This document shows, piece by piece, positions 25,072 to 37,900 of a stretch of DNA of 64,000 nt; the first letter of the stretch is position 1; every line of letters begins with the position of its first letter. Source of the stretch: Dermatemys mawii (lineage: Eukaryota > Chordata > Testudines > Dermatemydidae); contig ML677341.1 in the NCBI GenBank assembly GCA_007922305.1, forward strand, positions 67,164,409 through 67,228,408, read 5' to 3'. The notes under the pieces were generated by a model. It saw only the letters and a list, made by a program, of their open reading frames with translations. It was not told where the DNA came from and did no database searches. Made by a program: the position numbers and the translations under genes.

Positions 25072-25747
25072 GGCCATGGTTACACTGGCACTTTATAGCG
25101 CTATAAAGCCCCCACGAGCGCTATAACCTACTCCCCGTCCACACTGGCAAGGCACTAATAGCGCTATAACTGCTGAGTTATAGCGCTATTATTAATCCAC
25201 CTCCGCATGGGGAATAAGGGCTGTAGCGCAGCTGCTGTAGCGCTACAGCAAGAATGTGGACACCCACTGCACTACAAGTAATCTCTGGAGATGCCTAGAG
25301 CCATTTAAGGCAATTGACGTCTCTTCCCTTTGTTTTGAACTCGGCTGGAGGAATGCGGAAGTACCTCTTTAGAGTTTCTTTCTTAACTTGGCAGATAAGC
25401 AATGCAAATGTTTAAGGAGGGAGCCTGTGTGAAAACAAAGCCTTCTGTGAAGGGAGGCTCACTGACAGGCTTTCAGAAAAACGGAAAAACCACTGTCTCT
25501 CTCCCTCCGCATACACACAATGTGTCCCCCCTCACCCTCCTCGTTTAAAAAGCACGTTGCACCCAGCTGAATGCTGGGATACCTTCCCTAATGCGCTGCT
25601 CTTAATGCCGCATTAAGTGCCCCAAATGTGGCCATGCTACACCGCAGGAGCATCTGAGTGTGGACATACAATAGCGCTATACATATTACTGTATAAGGGG
25701 ACCGCTATAACCTATAGCGCTATAATCTTGTAAGTGTAACCATACCC
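25072..25747. mobile_element. MITE with AGCGCT palindrome array (PIF/Harbinger-like)
   Basis: Ends GGCCATGGTTACACT and AGTGTAACCATACCC are inverted repeats, and the flanking trinucleotides are tca and tta, one mismatch from a TTA duplication. Both ends hold repeated tatagcgctata palindromes (25094-25105, about 25159-25195 as a pair, 25671-25682, 25717-25728) plus a ctgtagcgctacag variant. It lies about 280 bp beyond the NTN4 polyadenylation signal. The interior includes ordinary-looking AT-rich DNA. Confidence 0.75.
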
Positions 25748-26025
25748 TTAGTCTACTGCTTTTCTGTGGGTACCAGATTCTGGCCAAGTCTTGTGACATT
25801 AAAGAGGAAACCGCCCGTGCAGAGGGCCTACTTTTGAGACCCCTCAAAATAGGACAAAAATGTGAGTTACATAGTACTGGGGCCTTGTGCTGATTCTTTG
25901 CACAAAGGCTGAATTTCACCAAAGAGAATAAAATTCTGCTGTACAATGGCTTTCTTTTTTTCTTGCATTGTGGCTGTCAGAGCAATATTACGAGAGAGAG
26001 ATGAGGCTGTTGAAATCATATCATA

Positions 26026-26031
26026 TTTATT
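26026..26031 (-). promoter_or_regulatory. NTN4: candidate polyadenylation signal for NTN4
   Basis: Minus-strand AATAAA (tttatt on the plus strand), followed on the minus strand by a CT-rich tract about 20-40 bases downstream. It is the only canonical hexamer I found between the stop codon and the MITE that starts at 25747. Confidence 0.5.
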
Positions 26032-26936
26032 ACATACATGAGATATAAAAACAAATTACCAAAATAGTATCATTTTTGTAAGCCAACACGACCCTGAAAG
26101 AGAAATACATTTGTGAAGCAGATTGGCTGATTTATAATCTTTATGGCATTGCAGTTTCTCCTATTTTTTCCCCTCATACTCATGAACAGAATAAACTCTA
26201 TGTACTGACGTTTAAAGATGGGTTACAGAAAAGGTATAATCTAGTGTTGGAAATTGCAATAACTGTGATCTGTCCCATACATTGGTGTTAAAATGGAAAA
26301 TGGCCATGTATACTGCAAATAAAAACACAGGGGAAGCCAAATGTAGTGTTCAGTTTTAAATACTAACATCAAAAATAAAATAAGCTCTAGGTCTGCCATG
26401 AATTACAGGATTGTGATATATGAAACAGAGTTCTTTTCACTCAAAAAGTCCATCTCTTTGTCCACAGACAGAGTTCTTATCCTCTGGCAATTGCATTCTT
26501 GCTCCTTAGTCTCTTGTTCTCTATGTTGTTTGTGAAGTCTCATTATAGTCAATACCAATCGGGATCAAACTCTGGTCTGAATTGGGACTTCAGTGCAAGT
26601 ACATCATCTTTAAGATTGCATCCTTGGATTCTCTGAGCAGTGAGTGCCAAGACCAAAGAGGACTATTCCCTTTAAACCATTAACATTGTCCACATTTAGG
26701 GGTCTTCTGGAGTGCTTCTGTTTCAATAGGTTGTTTGTAGGCCATCTTCACCCCCTTTTCTCTCCAACAAAATTAAACTTGCCACATCATGAAGCGGCAG
26801 GTAGTAAAGTGCTTTATACAATGAAATATTTACATTTGGATAGGATCAGTTTTAACACTTTGTGTACAAAAGTTCACATACACTGCACCTCTTTAGTAAA
26901 ACAACATTGCTGACAAAGGGCTGGATTCGGCTCTTA

Positions 26937-27229
26937 AGGTAGGTCTTCACTACTCACCAGATCGGCGGGTACCAATCGATCTTTTGGCGATCGATTTATC
27001 GCGTCTCATTAAGACGTGATAAATCGATTGCCAGCAGCGCCCCCGTCAACTCCAGAACTCCAGCTCGCCAAGAGGCACAAGCTGGAGGAGATTTGGCGCG
27101 CGCCGCCGACCGCTGCCGCCATGAGGACGGCAGGTAAGTCAGCCAAAGGTACGCCGACTTCAGCTACGTTATTCATGTAGCTGAAGTTGCGTATCTTTGG
27201 TCAATCCCCCGCACACTGTAGACCAGCCT
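26937..27229. mobile_element. PIF/Harbinger-like MITE inside the NTN4 3' UTR
   Basis: Termini AGGTAGGTCTTCAC and the inverse of gtagaccagcct are flanked by the trinucleotide TTA on both sides (26934-26936 and 27230-27232), the family's usual target duplication. The interior has palindromic atcgat/gcgatcgat segments and, on the plus strand, a gccgccatgagg stretch followed by ggcaggtaagt. Confidence 0.8.
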
Positions 27230-27511
27230 TTAGTTATGCTGGTGGAAACACAGAGTCATTCCATTGACTTCAACAGGTTCACGCTGGTGTAAGTGAAAAA
27301 ACAATTTGGCCCTAACTTAAATCCTACAGATTCCTTTAAAAGCATGCAGTGCACAACTGGTTTTGCTGATGGCACATCCGAATCAGGCCTTGTGCTATTA
27401 CAGAGTAATTCCAAATGACAAGTTGCTGACAGAGCTCTCCCACTGATACAAGCAATATCTCCAGATCTGTAGAAAGCTGTTATAAGTAGTGGGCCAAAGT
27501 CTGATCTTAAG

Positions 27512-27795
27512 TCTGGCTATAGTGCAATCATGGAATGTGATCACGGCTTGAGTTGATGTACCCAAGCTAGCTTTACTCTCGCTAGCTCAGGTACTGAGCA
27601 GTGAAACCACGGCAGCGCAGGCTTAAGTGTTGTTGGCCCTGCAAATCCAGGGTTGCAGACAGGTTTGTACAGCCTGTGCTGAAGCATGAGCTGCTGCAGC
27701 TTCTCTGCTCCAGGATCGGCGCTATGGGGATTAAAGTTAGTTGTGCACTTTGGCCTGAGCGGCAATCACTCCCAATGACTGCAGTCAAGACATAC
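27512..27795. mobile_element. MITE-like palindrome in the NTN4 3' UTR
   Basis: Arms with gatcacggcttgag at the left and ggcctgagcggcaatcac at the right are imperfectly inverted, and the outer parts (ctatagtgcaatcatgg / ccaatgactgcagtcaag) continue the pairing. It is related in sequence to the element at 33718-34005. Boundaries are approximate. Confidence 0.55.
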
Positions 27796-28251
27796 ACTCA
27801 GTCATAGTACAGCAGTGTAAATACAGGGAGCTCCCTCAACTTCACTGAAGTTAGTCAGGATTTACACTGGTGTAACTGGCAGCAATTTTTTGTCCATCCT
27901 CTTTAGTTTCTGGGCACGATTTTCCTTTCATTTATGCCAATTTTACAGTGGTGCAACTTCACTGACTTCAGTGGAGTTACTCCAGAATTACATTGAGACA
28001 TGTGAGATGAGAAGCAGACCCTACATTTTTAAATGTAACATTGGCTCATATGAGCACCCTTCCAAAGAAGATCCAGGAGAGTATATGAACATTGACCAGG
28101 AAGGGTTAGATTAGACAGAGCCTCTGAATTGGAACACCACTCTACACATCTGGGCACTATTTTCTTACATTCCAGTTTTCATTTCAGAGGTCTTCTGTCT
28201 GTGAAGTTTGCATTTTGTGCATAAAGAAATGCCCTACCTGTTTCTGCACCT

Positions 28252-28388
28252 CTAGTTGCAGTCTCTTTTTAAAATCTCCAAGACTTTTCTTCCAAGAGCT
28301 GATTTCCACTGGTGGACAAAACTTTTCATATTGACTATGAGTCTCCCAGTCCGTACTTCCTCATGCCCCGCTACAAGGTATTCCAAGC
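28252..28388 (-). CDS. NTN4: NTN4 terminal coding exon with stop
   Basis: 137 coding nt. After the phase-1 acceptor (tgatttacag) the translation reads (G)[19 protein letters not shown], then [19 protein letters not shown] and LKRDCN, followed by TAG at 28254-28252. It carries the sixth NTR cysteine in the last residues. The extreme C terminus is RDCN, whereas I recall RECK in mammals. The exon continues into the 3' UTR. Confidence 0.95.
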
Positions 28389-28888
28389 CTGTAAATCATC
28401 AAAGCGGTCAGAGTTTGTATGGCAGAATGCTTAAAAAGGTATCTACATGGAAAGTTAACATAAGTAGTTATTCTGACAGAAAAAACCCTACATTTGTGTA
28501 GAAATACTGTATATATGGAGAGATGCATCAATGTCAGCCCTGTGGCCCAACTGACAGTGAGAGCTGCATGAGATGCTGTTGTCAAGCTCTGAATCTGGTG
28601 GTGACTCACACCATATAGGCAAGTGGCATATGGGAAGAGCTGCGGAGACAGAGGAGGAGAGGGTGCTGGGTAAAGGGCGTCAGTTTCATACCCTGTGTTT
28701 ACAGACCTAATAGAAGTCGTTGGGTTAAATTCACTCCTGAGCAGCCAGCATAAGGTTTATGCATCACTCAGACCCCACTTAAATCCTCAAATTAGGGCAC
28801 ATGTGGGACATAAATGTCCACAGGCCTCATGTTGACCTTCTTCTGCACAGGGGCAGATTTCCAGTTGTCCATGCAAAGCTGGCATGGC

Positions 28889-28920
<32 letters not shown>

Positions 28921-31900
28921 ACATGTCATAAGGGTGCCACTAAAGGGTAAAATCATGTAAATATTTCCACTCCACTATTTTTAGCTCTAGGGCTAAAGGT
29001 GAATTAGGGCTCATAATAGAAATAGATTAGAATAGTGTAGCCTAGCAAAGCAGTGATTCTCACCAATAATGAATTTATCTATTGAGTTTTAGATATTTAA
29101 AAATACAGGATCTGCTGCAGATCAGTAAGGCAAGTTCCATATGGATTCCTATCCTGCGATGGAAATCCACAGCTGCAGGTTAAATGCCTTTAGGAATATA
29201 CTTAGCTATGAGACACTCCAATGAGGCAATGGGGCTATTAGAAGAACTGGAATGAGCACCTGGAGGGTGCCTGAGGTCTTGCATTCAAATCAAAACGTGC
29301 TTCATTAAATCCTGCCTCACCCAGACAGTTCAGAGATATGTTAGCAGTGTCCTTCAAAAATCCTGCCTGAATTCTAGATACTTCCAGTGAAAAACAGTGA
29401 CACAGAATCCCAGTACATGGTTCCATCACATGCTTTTGATGCCAGAATCCTGATTCTGAACTCACCTGATTTTACATAGGTGTAACTGGTCATTGCAGTA
29501 GAATTGCTTAATTTATAGCAGATTACTGGCACTGATTCAGGAAGGTGCTGAAGCATGTGCCTGACTTTAAACACGGGAGCAGTCCCATTGAAGTCCATGC
29601 AGTGATTCACACGCTTCAGGTTAGGCACATGCTTTCTGAACACATTATTGAATCAGGGCGGGTGGGGGTGGGGGCAGAATGAGGCCCTGGATGTTTCATA
29701 TAAGGCTGCAAGTTATGTGAAGAAACACTGGGCCAGATCCTGAGGGCAGAAAGGAATGTAAAAGCTGTCCCAGATGGGTAGCAGAGGAGTCCCTTGGAGT
29801 CAGGGGATGGCAATGACTGTTCCTATTTATATTATGATAGCATCCACAGGTCCCAGCCAAGCTCAGGACCCCACTGTGCTAGGGGCTGTACAACACAGAG
29901 TAATGGACAGCTACAGCTAGTGTAAAGATGGCGTAGTGGGCTCTGCACTAGACTCTTCTGGCTCCCCTGACCATTGTAGTGAGTGTTTCAAAGGTAGCAT
30001 GTCAGGGGTGTGGCTGCTCTAACTTGTCGTAGCAGCCTCAAGATCTGGACAAGAGAAAGCTTGCTTAGAGCCATCTTTGCCACCTATAACACCCTAGGCA
30101 CAGCTGAGGATTTAGCCCAATGGAGGTAATGTTTTTTTTTTTTAACAGGGGAAGGCTATTTTGAAAGTATCAGCTCTACAAGTAAAGGGGATACAGATCT
30201 TTATATAATTTGATATAATTTACTATCTGTTACATCTGAGTTTTTGGGCAAATGCAGTCATCTTTCTGTAAGGTAAACACAGGAGACATATTACAGTATG
30301 GCTATTTGCCAAGCACTCACTATGGTTGTATCAACATTTCTGTTAGAAACATCATTTTTCAAAGGATCATAAAATCTCCCTAGAGGAGGCAGCGCAGCAT
30401 GAAGCTCTGAGTATGGGAGCAAGTTTTTTTGTAATTAGCAGGTGGTGCTGTAGACTTGCTTTTTTAAAAAAGCTGCTCAGCTGTCTTTATGGAAATACAA
30501 AAATAAAACGAGAAAGCTTCCTTCAGTGTCCCATTCTGTTCTTCAAGGTTGTGAATTTCATCTCAAATTCATTGTTTTTAGTTGTGAGGAACTCTCTGTT
30601 CTTTTCCTATGTTTGGCAGAGCTGCGATTAGGAAGTGGAGTCTGTTTCCTTGAAGGTGATTGAGACACTTAAATCTTTTGTGTTCACTGTCTTCTTAGTT
30701 CACTTCTGTGTGTGTGTTGGAAATATTCCTTGTACGAACTCAATGAGCTTATCAGCTGAGCAAAAGGGTGGTGCAATCTGATGAGTGTTTTTAGATTTTC
30801 TGGCTGGAAACGCTAAGATCCAAGCCGCTGCTCTGTATTGCTGGGACAGAATTAAAACATATTTTTACACTATTTTTCTCTTTGATCTCTTTCATGCTTT
30901 AGGAGATATTATTTGAGAAGTTATGTGTGAGGAAATCATTGCATGTCTGCTTTGACTTTTTGTCCTGCTGTTCATGTTTTTTATTGATCTGAAGGTTATA
31001 GTTCCTATGCTAAGAGAAGAGTAAGTGGGTCATTAAACTTACAAATACAATACTGCCAACTGGCCAAAAATTAAATTTCAGGTTCTTTTTTACTTGCCTT
31101 TTAGTTTGTGGGTGTGAACGGTGCACTTGGTTCATGCTTCCAAGCTTTTCTTCATGATCATGAGGGCTAGAAACTTACTATTTTTTAAATGAGATCTGAG
31201 AGTCTTTTGCAATCACAGGACTCCATGAGTTGGAGCATTAAGAAAAGCATCAGCTATCACAAGACTACAAATAAAAGCCTAGATCCAGTGATGAGCTCCA
31301 TGAAAGCAGATCCCTGTGCCTGTAGCAGAGCTCTGTGTTGGTACAGGGTCTTCTCATGCTCTCTCATTGAAGGATCAGGGCCTTAGACCTTTTTCCTGCT
31401 CAGGGAATATTTGCAAGTTTATCACTATTTCCTTAAAATTATTCATTACTTGAACTCATTCAATTAATTTTAAAAAGTGTTTTTATGGTATGGATGGATT
31501 GTAAACAATTCACCTAATATTGGACGGTTTGTCATTGTGTTACTCCAGATTTACACATGCATAAAACTGGAGAAGGACAGCGGTGGATCAGGCCCACAAA
31601 ACTGAAAATTTGAGCTATGTTGCTTGTGATTGGCCATATAAGTCATAGAACTGGCTCTTTTCCCTGTTCAGAAGTATATACAAATACGTGTGCCTGCAAA
31701 ATTAAAGTGCAGTTTCCATGGGCATACATTCATTTTGCTTTTCACAAACATTTCTGATAGGAAAATTCTCAAATTCTCCCATAAAGTTGAAGCGTAGCTG
31801 AAGTGAATGTGCTATCGGAGGTGACAGAGATATTTCTAATGGTTCTCCCTGACAGGCCACATCCCCAGCATGAGCAGATGTTTCTCAGTTCTTCTTTCAG

Positions 31901-34900
31901 CAGGCAGCAATTTAATTGCTACTAAGCTTCACCTTTTGAAAACTAACATAGGTAAGAGCCATTTGCACATTTACATAAATTTACAGCTGATATGTACCAA
32001 GTGCATGTTCTTGAATATTTGCCCCAGAGACCAGACTCTTCTTAGATGTCTGAGTAGCAGCTATATTAGTTCACTCTGTGGCTGGTGAAATACAGAGTTA
32101 GAGCTTCTGCTAGTGTGAATTAGTAAAGCTTCACTGAAGTCAATAGATTTTCAATGTTTTACACCAGCAGAGAATCTGAACTATAATATTCTTTGTTCTT
32201 CAACTTTAATGGAGTTTCTTCAGCTTTATACCAGTAGAGCTGAGATCAGAATCTGGCCTTTCCTGTTTGCCTTTGCTTTGCATATGGAAACATTTAAAAC
32301 CTGTATCTATTTTGCATTAATATGTTTATTGCATTAAAATGTGTATGGATTTTGGTGATGATCCAAGGTCTTATGTGCTTAAATAATAAACAAGCATAGA
32401 GATGCTGATTCACCTCAGCCCCTGTACCATGGGAAGAATATAAGAAAGAATTCCTAAGTACATCTGTCCCACCTTCTGTCTGTTAGATTTGATGCAAAAC
32501 AGTATTTCTAATGACAACAAAAGATTGCAAAAATCTCCACAATGGTAACCTTTTTGAGTGATCTTATGTCTTATAGGAAAAATCTTGCAGACGACCTTCT
32601 TCTCACTAACCCCTGAAATTATATGCAAACATTGTAAAAAGAAAATGTTTCCCTTAAATTAGTTATTAGCTGATCGCTTGTCTTGAATAGTAAAAAAGAT
32701 AGTTTAGGTGGATTTTACTTTCTCTCTACTGAAAAATTCTGCCTCTGAATTTCTTGGTTCCTGCAATGATCACAGAGGCCGCATGCATTGTTTATCAGCA
32801 CTGATAACACTTCACTTGAAACCTAAACACCTGTTCACTGAAAGAAGATGAGCAAAGATAAAGAAGCTAAAGTTTCCCACCCACCCCCAGAAGAAGAGCA
32901 CGTTCGATGTCATTTTAGTCTAAATTAATTCAACACTGCTTTTGAGGAAGGCATTCTAAGTGTGCGCTCCTTTGAGAAAAGATTGTAACAGTAGAACAGT
33001 AATTTGGCCAGATCTAGAACTGAAAACTTGATTATTATGTTATTATGGATTTAAAGCGAACTTAGATTTGAAAATCTCTCTGTCTTGTAGGTGCCTGGCT
33101 CTACATGCAGCTCCTTTCAGTAGTGAGAACAGTGAGTGACTGGTGGATTAGCTATGTAAAGCTGTACTACTGTAATTCTGCTTTACAAATAGTGGTTTCA
33201 CTCTTCACATGTGAAGGATTTTCTATACCAAATAAAAGTATTTCACTGAGACTGCCCTTGTGGTTTAAATGATGGAGTAAATCCAGGGTCTTAGTGCAGG
33301 ACTATAAATTAAATGCACTGAAGGATGGGGTGGATGAACAAGGAAGAAATCTGTATAAACTGGATGGGGGCGTACTTTTCACAGAGTCAAAGCCAAGTAC
33401 TTACCAGGATTAAGAATTGGACAAGTGCAGCCTCTGTTAGTCCAGGATTCTGGGTAGAGAGTTCGCTTTCCTCGCAGAATCTTAAACTTTGTTGACTTCA
33501 ACACTTTCTTGATCTTCACATTTACTTCTGCATGGGAGCCTTTGTCATGCGCTGATAAAATCTTTGCTTTCACCACTGGGAGGGGACAATTTCAAAAGCA
33601 GCAAGAGATAAAATGGTCACCCCACCTCTCTTTTGAATGCCAGGGTGAGTAACAGTCAAGGTGAATATACATTGCAGAATTAGCCAGAGAGTTCCCATTT
33701 TTAGGCTGAGCCTGTGTGGGTACATCACACTGCAGTCGCGGAGTGTGATGGCAGCTCAGACCTACACTAGCTTTAATCTAGCCAGCGATACCAGCAGGAG
33801 CAGAGAAGCTGCAGCAGCATGGGTTTCAGCTGGGGCTCTACAGGCCTGCCCAGATCCCTCAGCAATTCTCGCAGGCTAGCCCTCACCAAAGCGAGGGTTG
33901 CCTTAATTTCACTGCTCCACGACTTGAACTAGCTACATTTAAGCTAGCTCAGGTATGTGCACTTGAGCTGCAATCACACCCTGCGACTGCAGTGTAGACG
34001 TACCCTGTGAGTCCGACTGTCAGACTCGTGACATGCAGAAGCCAACACCTGGCAGCTGCTGGAGAGAACACTGGGTTAGTCTGATTTGAACAGTAACTGT
34101 GCTACATACCCGCCCATCCTAAGGACCCGGAGGTAGGGAGATGCTGAGTGGCCTGACTTTCAAAATACTAAGCTCCCCCCTGCTTCAATGGAGGTCAGTG
34201 GGAACTGCTGCTTTTTCAGCCCTTTTGATCAGCTTCAATATACTTTTAGGAACCAAACTTTAGGCTCCTGCTTTTGCAAAGCTTGGTTGAGGCACACGAA
34301 GTAGAACGACAGGCACCTGAACAGCACACCCCTCCCCCCATACACACACACAATCCCACTCATCTCTAGCTGCTGACACTCCTGCACACGTCCGAGTAAC
34401 TAAACTGAAATACGAGGGCCACCAATCGCTGGTGTTTGGGCTTACCAATGCCCAGAGTCACTCCCATGTTCTTCTCACAGCAGATCTTTTGCCAGTGTAC
34501 ACTGGGGCACCGGGAGGCTGGGTATGGATGTGTGCCAACTGTACAATGCAGAGCGGTGTTTCCATACCTGTGGACCAGTTTCTCTTCCTGCACTTGGTGT
34601 TGTGAACAAAACCCGACTGGCTCTAGCTCTGCTGGCTCTGGAGGAGTGATTCCCAGCTTGAGTAGATGTACCCACGCTACCTCTGATTGAGCTGGTGCAC
34701 TAAAAATAGCAGTGTAGCCCCGGTAGTTCAGGTGGTGTGTTGGGCTGGCTGCCTGAATACATACCCAGGGTCTCAATTGGAATGTCACTTGGGCAGCTCG
34801 CCCCTCCTGTTGCCCATGCAGCTGTGGCTACACCTATGCTGCTATTTTCAGTGAACTAGACTGATCAAAGCCAGCTCATGTACACCTCTGGCTGCAATGT

Positions 34901-37900
34901 GGACATACCCGTACAGTCCTGCTGCCGTGCTACGCAGGCGCCTGCAGAAATGGCCTGTAAGAGAGCCGTGATGCCAGTATTTAACAGCTTCTTAGGATTT
35001 TGCTTTTTTTAGATTCAATATTAAAAAGTATAAGGTGACTCCTCTTCCACATTGCAGCCCCTCACTTCAAGTTTATGATGAACCCTACAATCCAGCTGGT
35101 GTCTCTGTAATTTAGCTGACACCCTGCAATACTGAGTAATGAAAGGGTGGGAGGCCTGAGTGCACTTCAGATAAGATTTATGAAGTTGTTTTTTTGCTTT
35201 TATTTCTTATCTCTTGCTAGATTAAACACTGTCACTATCGCAGTCAGGAAGCAAAGCAAAGCAGAGACGGATTTTTTTCTAATACCGCTAAGCCAGGGCC
35301 ATATTTCAATGACATGCGGCCCCTTGAACTTCTCTTTGTGGGTCACTGCGCAGTTTGTAATGGCACGGATTATCTTTCAATGCATTTTAAACTCTAGCAC
35401 GAGACAGAGCAGGTGCAAAAAAGTTTGAAAGTTCATGAAATGAAGGGAGTGTTATACAAAGAATTCCTTCCCCTGCACGGTATAAAGGAGACAGTTCACG
35501 GCCGTACAGCGGCACAGCTCACCATAGACAACGTTTTACCCTTACTCCTTAAAGTCTCAATACGCAAACGCTCTAACATTATCCCCTTCCAACTGGTAAG
35601 CTCTTGTTGAGAGGGTGCCGGTCCTTAGGTGTGAACTCTTAAGGGTTGGCAGAATAGTCTTCTTAGTGAACAGTCTGTGCCCATGGAAATCACGGTCTTG
35701 GGAGTTATCAGAGCTCAGAGCCGGTGGCCTCTAGGCAATGGTGCAGGGTGGACATTTTGGACAAGGTCTTCCTTTTAGTATTGGTCCTTCAGCCAAGGGG
35801 ATTTTCTAGTGGCTAGTGAGTGGTTAATAGAACAGGACACTTGATTATGCTTGACCATTATGTGTGTATAGGGTGTGTATTTATAATGATATATTTTGCA
35901 CATTGCCTAAATACTGTGGCAACTTGCCTCAAATAAAGGTCCTGTCCTGCATTTCTTGTGCACCCAGCCCACCCACTGAAAATCAAGGGAGTCTTGGGGA
36001 TGCAAGACATGTAGGGTAGAGTTCCAAATTTGTAAATAAATAAGTAATTTTATTTATAATTGCTTCTAGAAAATTATCTTGGGTATAATCAGAACACAGG
36101 CAAAGTGGGTGTCTGCCAAGTGATGTGCCTAGTGAGTGTTCATGGGAACCCACCTCTGATACTTGGCTTTTCCTGTAAGTTGCAATAAGAGATATAAACT
36201 TTATGATACCCTTTCTTCAGCTTTGGCTGTTTTAATCCATTTTTATGGGGTAAGCACCAGCTCGGGTGCTCTGATGTGCCAACAATAACCCAAGCCAACA
36301 AGAATGCGTCCGTCTTGTAACTCACCATATGTGTATTTCATTCCACAGAAGATCTTAGGATTCCCTAAAACTTGTTCTTTGCATTCACATTTACCTGTGG
36401 AAACAAACCAAACCAAGAGTGTCTCATGGATGGTACTCAAAAGATTGAAACGTGAAGCAAAGGGAGGGGATGGGCTGGATTAGGGGGTAACTGATGGGAT
36501 ACAGAACCTTTCACTTCAGTACTGCTCGTTTAGATCAGCCCAAGTGGGTAGAGGTAGGGCCTGGGGTGACATCCTTGCCCCACTGAATTTAGGGAGAGTT
36601 CTGCTAGTAACTTTGCAGTGGCCTGGACTTCATCCTTGTCCTCCTCTCACACTAGCCGTACATGGTGTAACTCCATTGACCTCTCTTGAATGACTTTGCT
36701 TCACAGTTGAGTAAGTGAGAGGAGAATCAGGCAAACAAAGTCATGACCCAATAACTGCTTATTCAGTGGTTTGTGTGAAAGGATTTTGAGGGCTCCATCA
36801 CTTCCCAGTAGACATGAGGCACATCTTAAAAGAACAACTCACCATCACCATTGTAACCTTGCACAGGGAGCAAGAATGCAGCAGCTGCAAGCATTAGTAA
36901 CCCAGCGCCAGGCCCAGGCAGACAGCATAGGCAAATGGTTACTTGTATTTTCATTAACACAACTCTGCCCACAACGAGGTTTGAAAACATCCATGGGACA
37001 CCAGGTGAGACATAACTGAGCCTCCGTTTCCCTAGTCCATGCTCATCTCCCCAGTTCTGAAAAGCACTCGTGTGACTGACGCACAAGCTCGTCTCTCAGA
37101 ACGTACAAGCTACTTTTAATTAGATGTCAAGTTTGTTTATTTTAAATTTGAAATCTTCTATCTTTTATCATTTAATAATATAAACTGTCCAGCCTCCCAC
37201 CAGCTCTGGCTCTGTGCCACACAAGGATTCTCCTGTGCCAAAGGGATGCTCAGTTGGGGAAATCCACCAGCTGTCCACCCCAATCGTGCCATAGGAGTGG
37301 TGCAAAGGGGGGGCCTGAGCCCAAGGACTTCCCAATACAGCTCACGATGTTCTGTAGCATGCTCCTCTGCACTACAGTCTGATAGTGCTGCCATTTGTTT
37401 GCCAGGGTTTTCATTTTAATCCCCTTAACCAGCAATGCACTTAAGTAGGAGCTTAATTTTATGCCTGCGCGTAGTTCCATGTTGACATTCACTACACTTG
37501 ATCACATGCTCAAAGTCAGGCACGGTGCTTAATTATTTTGCTTGGTCAGGGCCCAATCCCTTATCTTCAGGAGGTCAGCTGAAAACTGGACTCCAGGTTC
37601 ACAAGATCTTAACCCAAGAGGAAGTAGTTTTTGCTACTTTGATGGAAGGGGGAAAAATCCCCTATTTTGAGCGACAAAGGGTCCTGTGGCACCTTACAGA
37701 GTAACAGACGTACTGGAGCATAAGCTTTCGTGGGTGAAATGCATCGGACGAAGTGGGTATTCACCTACGAAAGCTTATGCTCCAATACGTCTGTTACTCT
37801 ATAAGTTGCCACAGGACCCTTTGTTGCTTTTGCAGATCCAGACTAACACGGCTACTCCTCTGATACTTTTTATTTTGAATTACAGTACAAAAATAAGAAG

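Larger units (their letters stand above)
26005..28251 (-). other. NTN4: NTN4 3' untranslated region (inferred extent)
   Basis: No further coding signal follows the TAG at 28254-28252. Reading down the minus strand, the first clear AATAAA I see is at 26031-26026, which would give a UTR of about 2.2 kb. It includes a PIF/Harbinger-like MITE at 26937-27229 and a second MITE-like palindrome near 27512-27795, so roughly a quarter of it is transposon-derived. The exact cleavage point is an estimate. Confidence 0.55.
33576..36325 (-). other. NTN4: NTN4 intron between the two NTR exons
   Basis: 2.75-kb GT-AG intron. It holds a MITE at 33718-34005 with inverted ends, related palindromic fragments around 34640-34910, and AT-rich sequence. 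No coding signal was seen. Confidence 0.85.

Noticed and set aside
26345..26360. aaataaaataa as a polyadenylation signal
   Set aside because: It lies on the plus strand, while the only gene here runs on the minus strand.
37671..37866. CRISPR-like or tRNA-like palindrome
   Set aside because: The sequence is a pair of Penelope 3' ends in a vertebrate intron; there are no repeated spacers and no tRNA fold.
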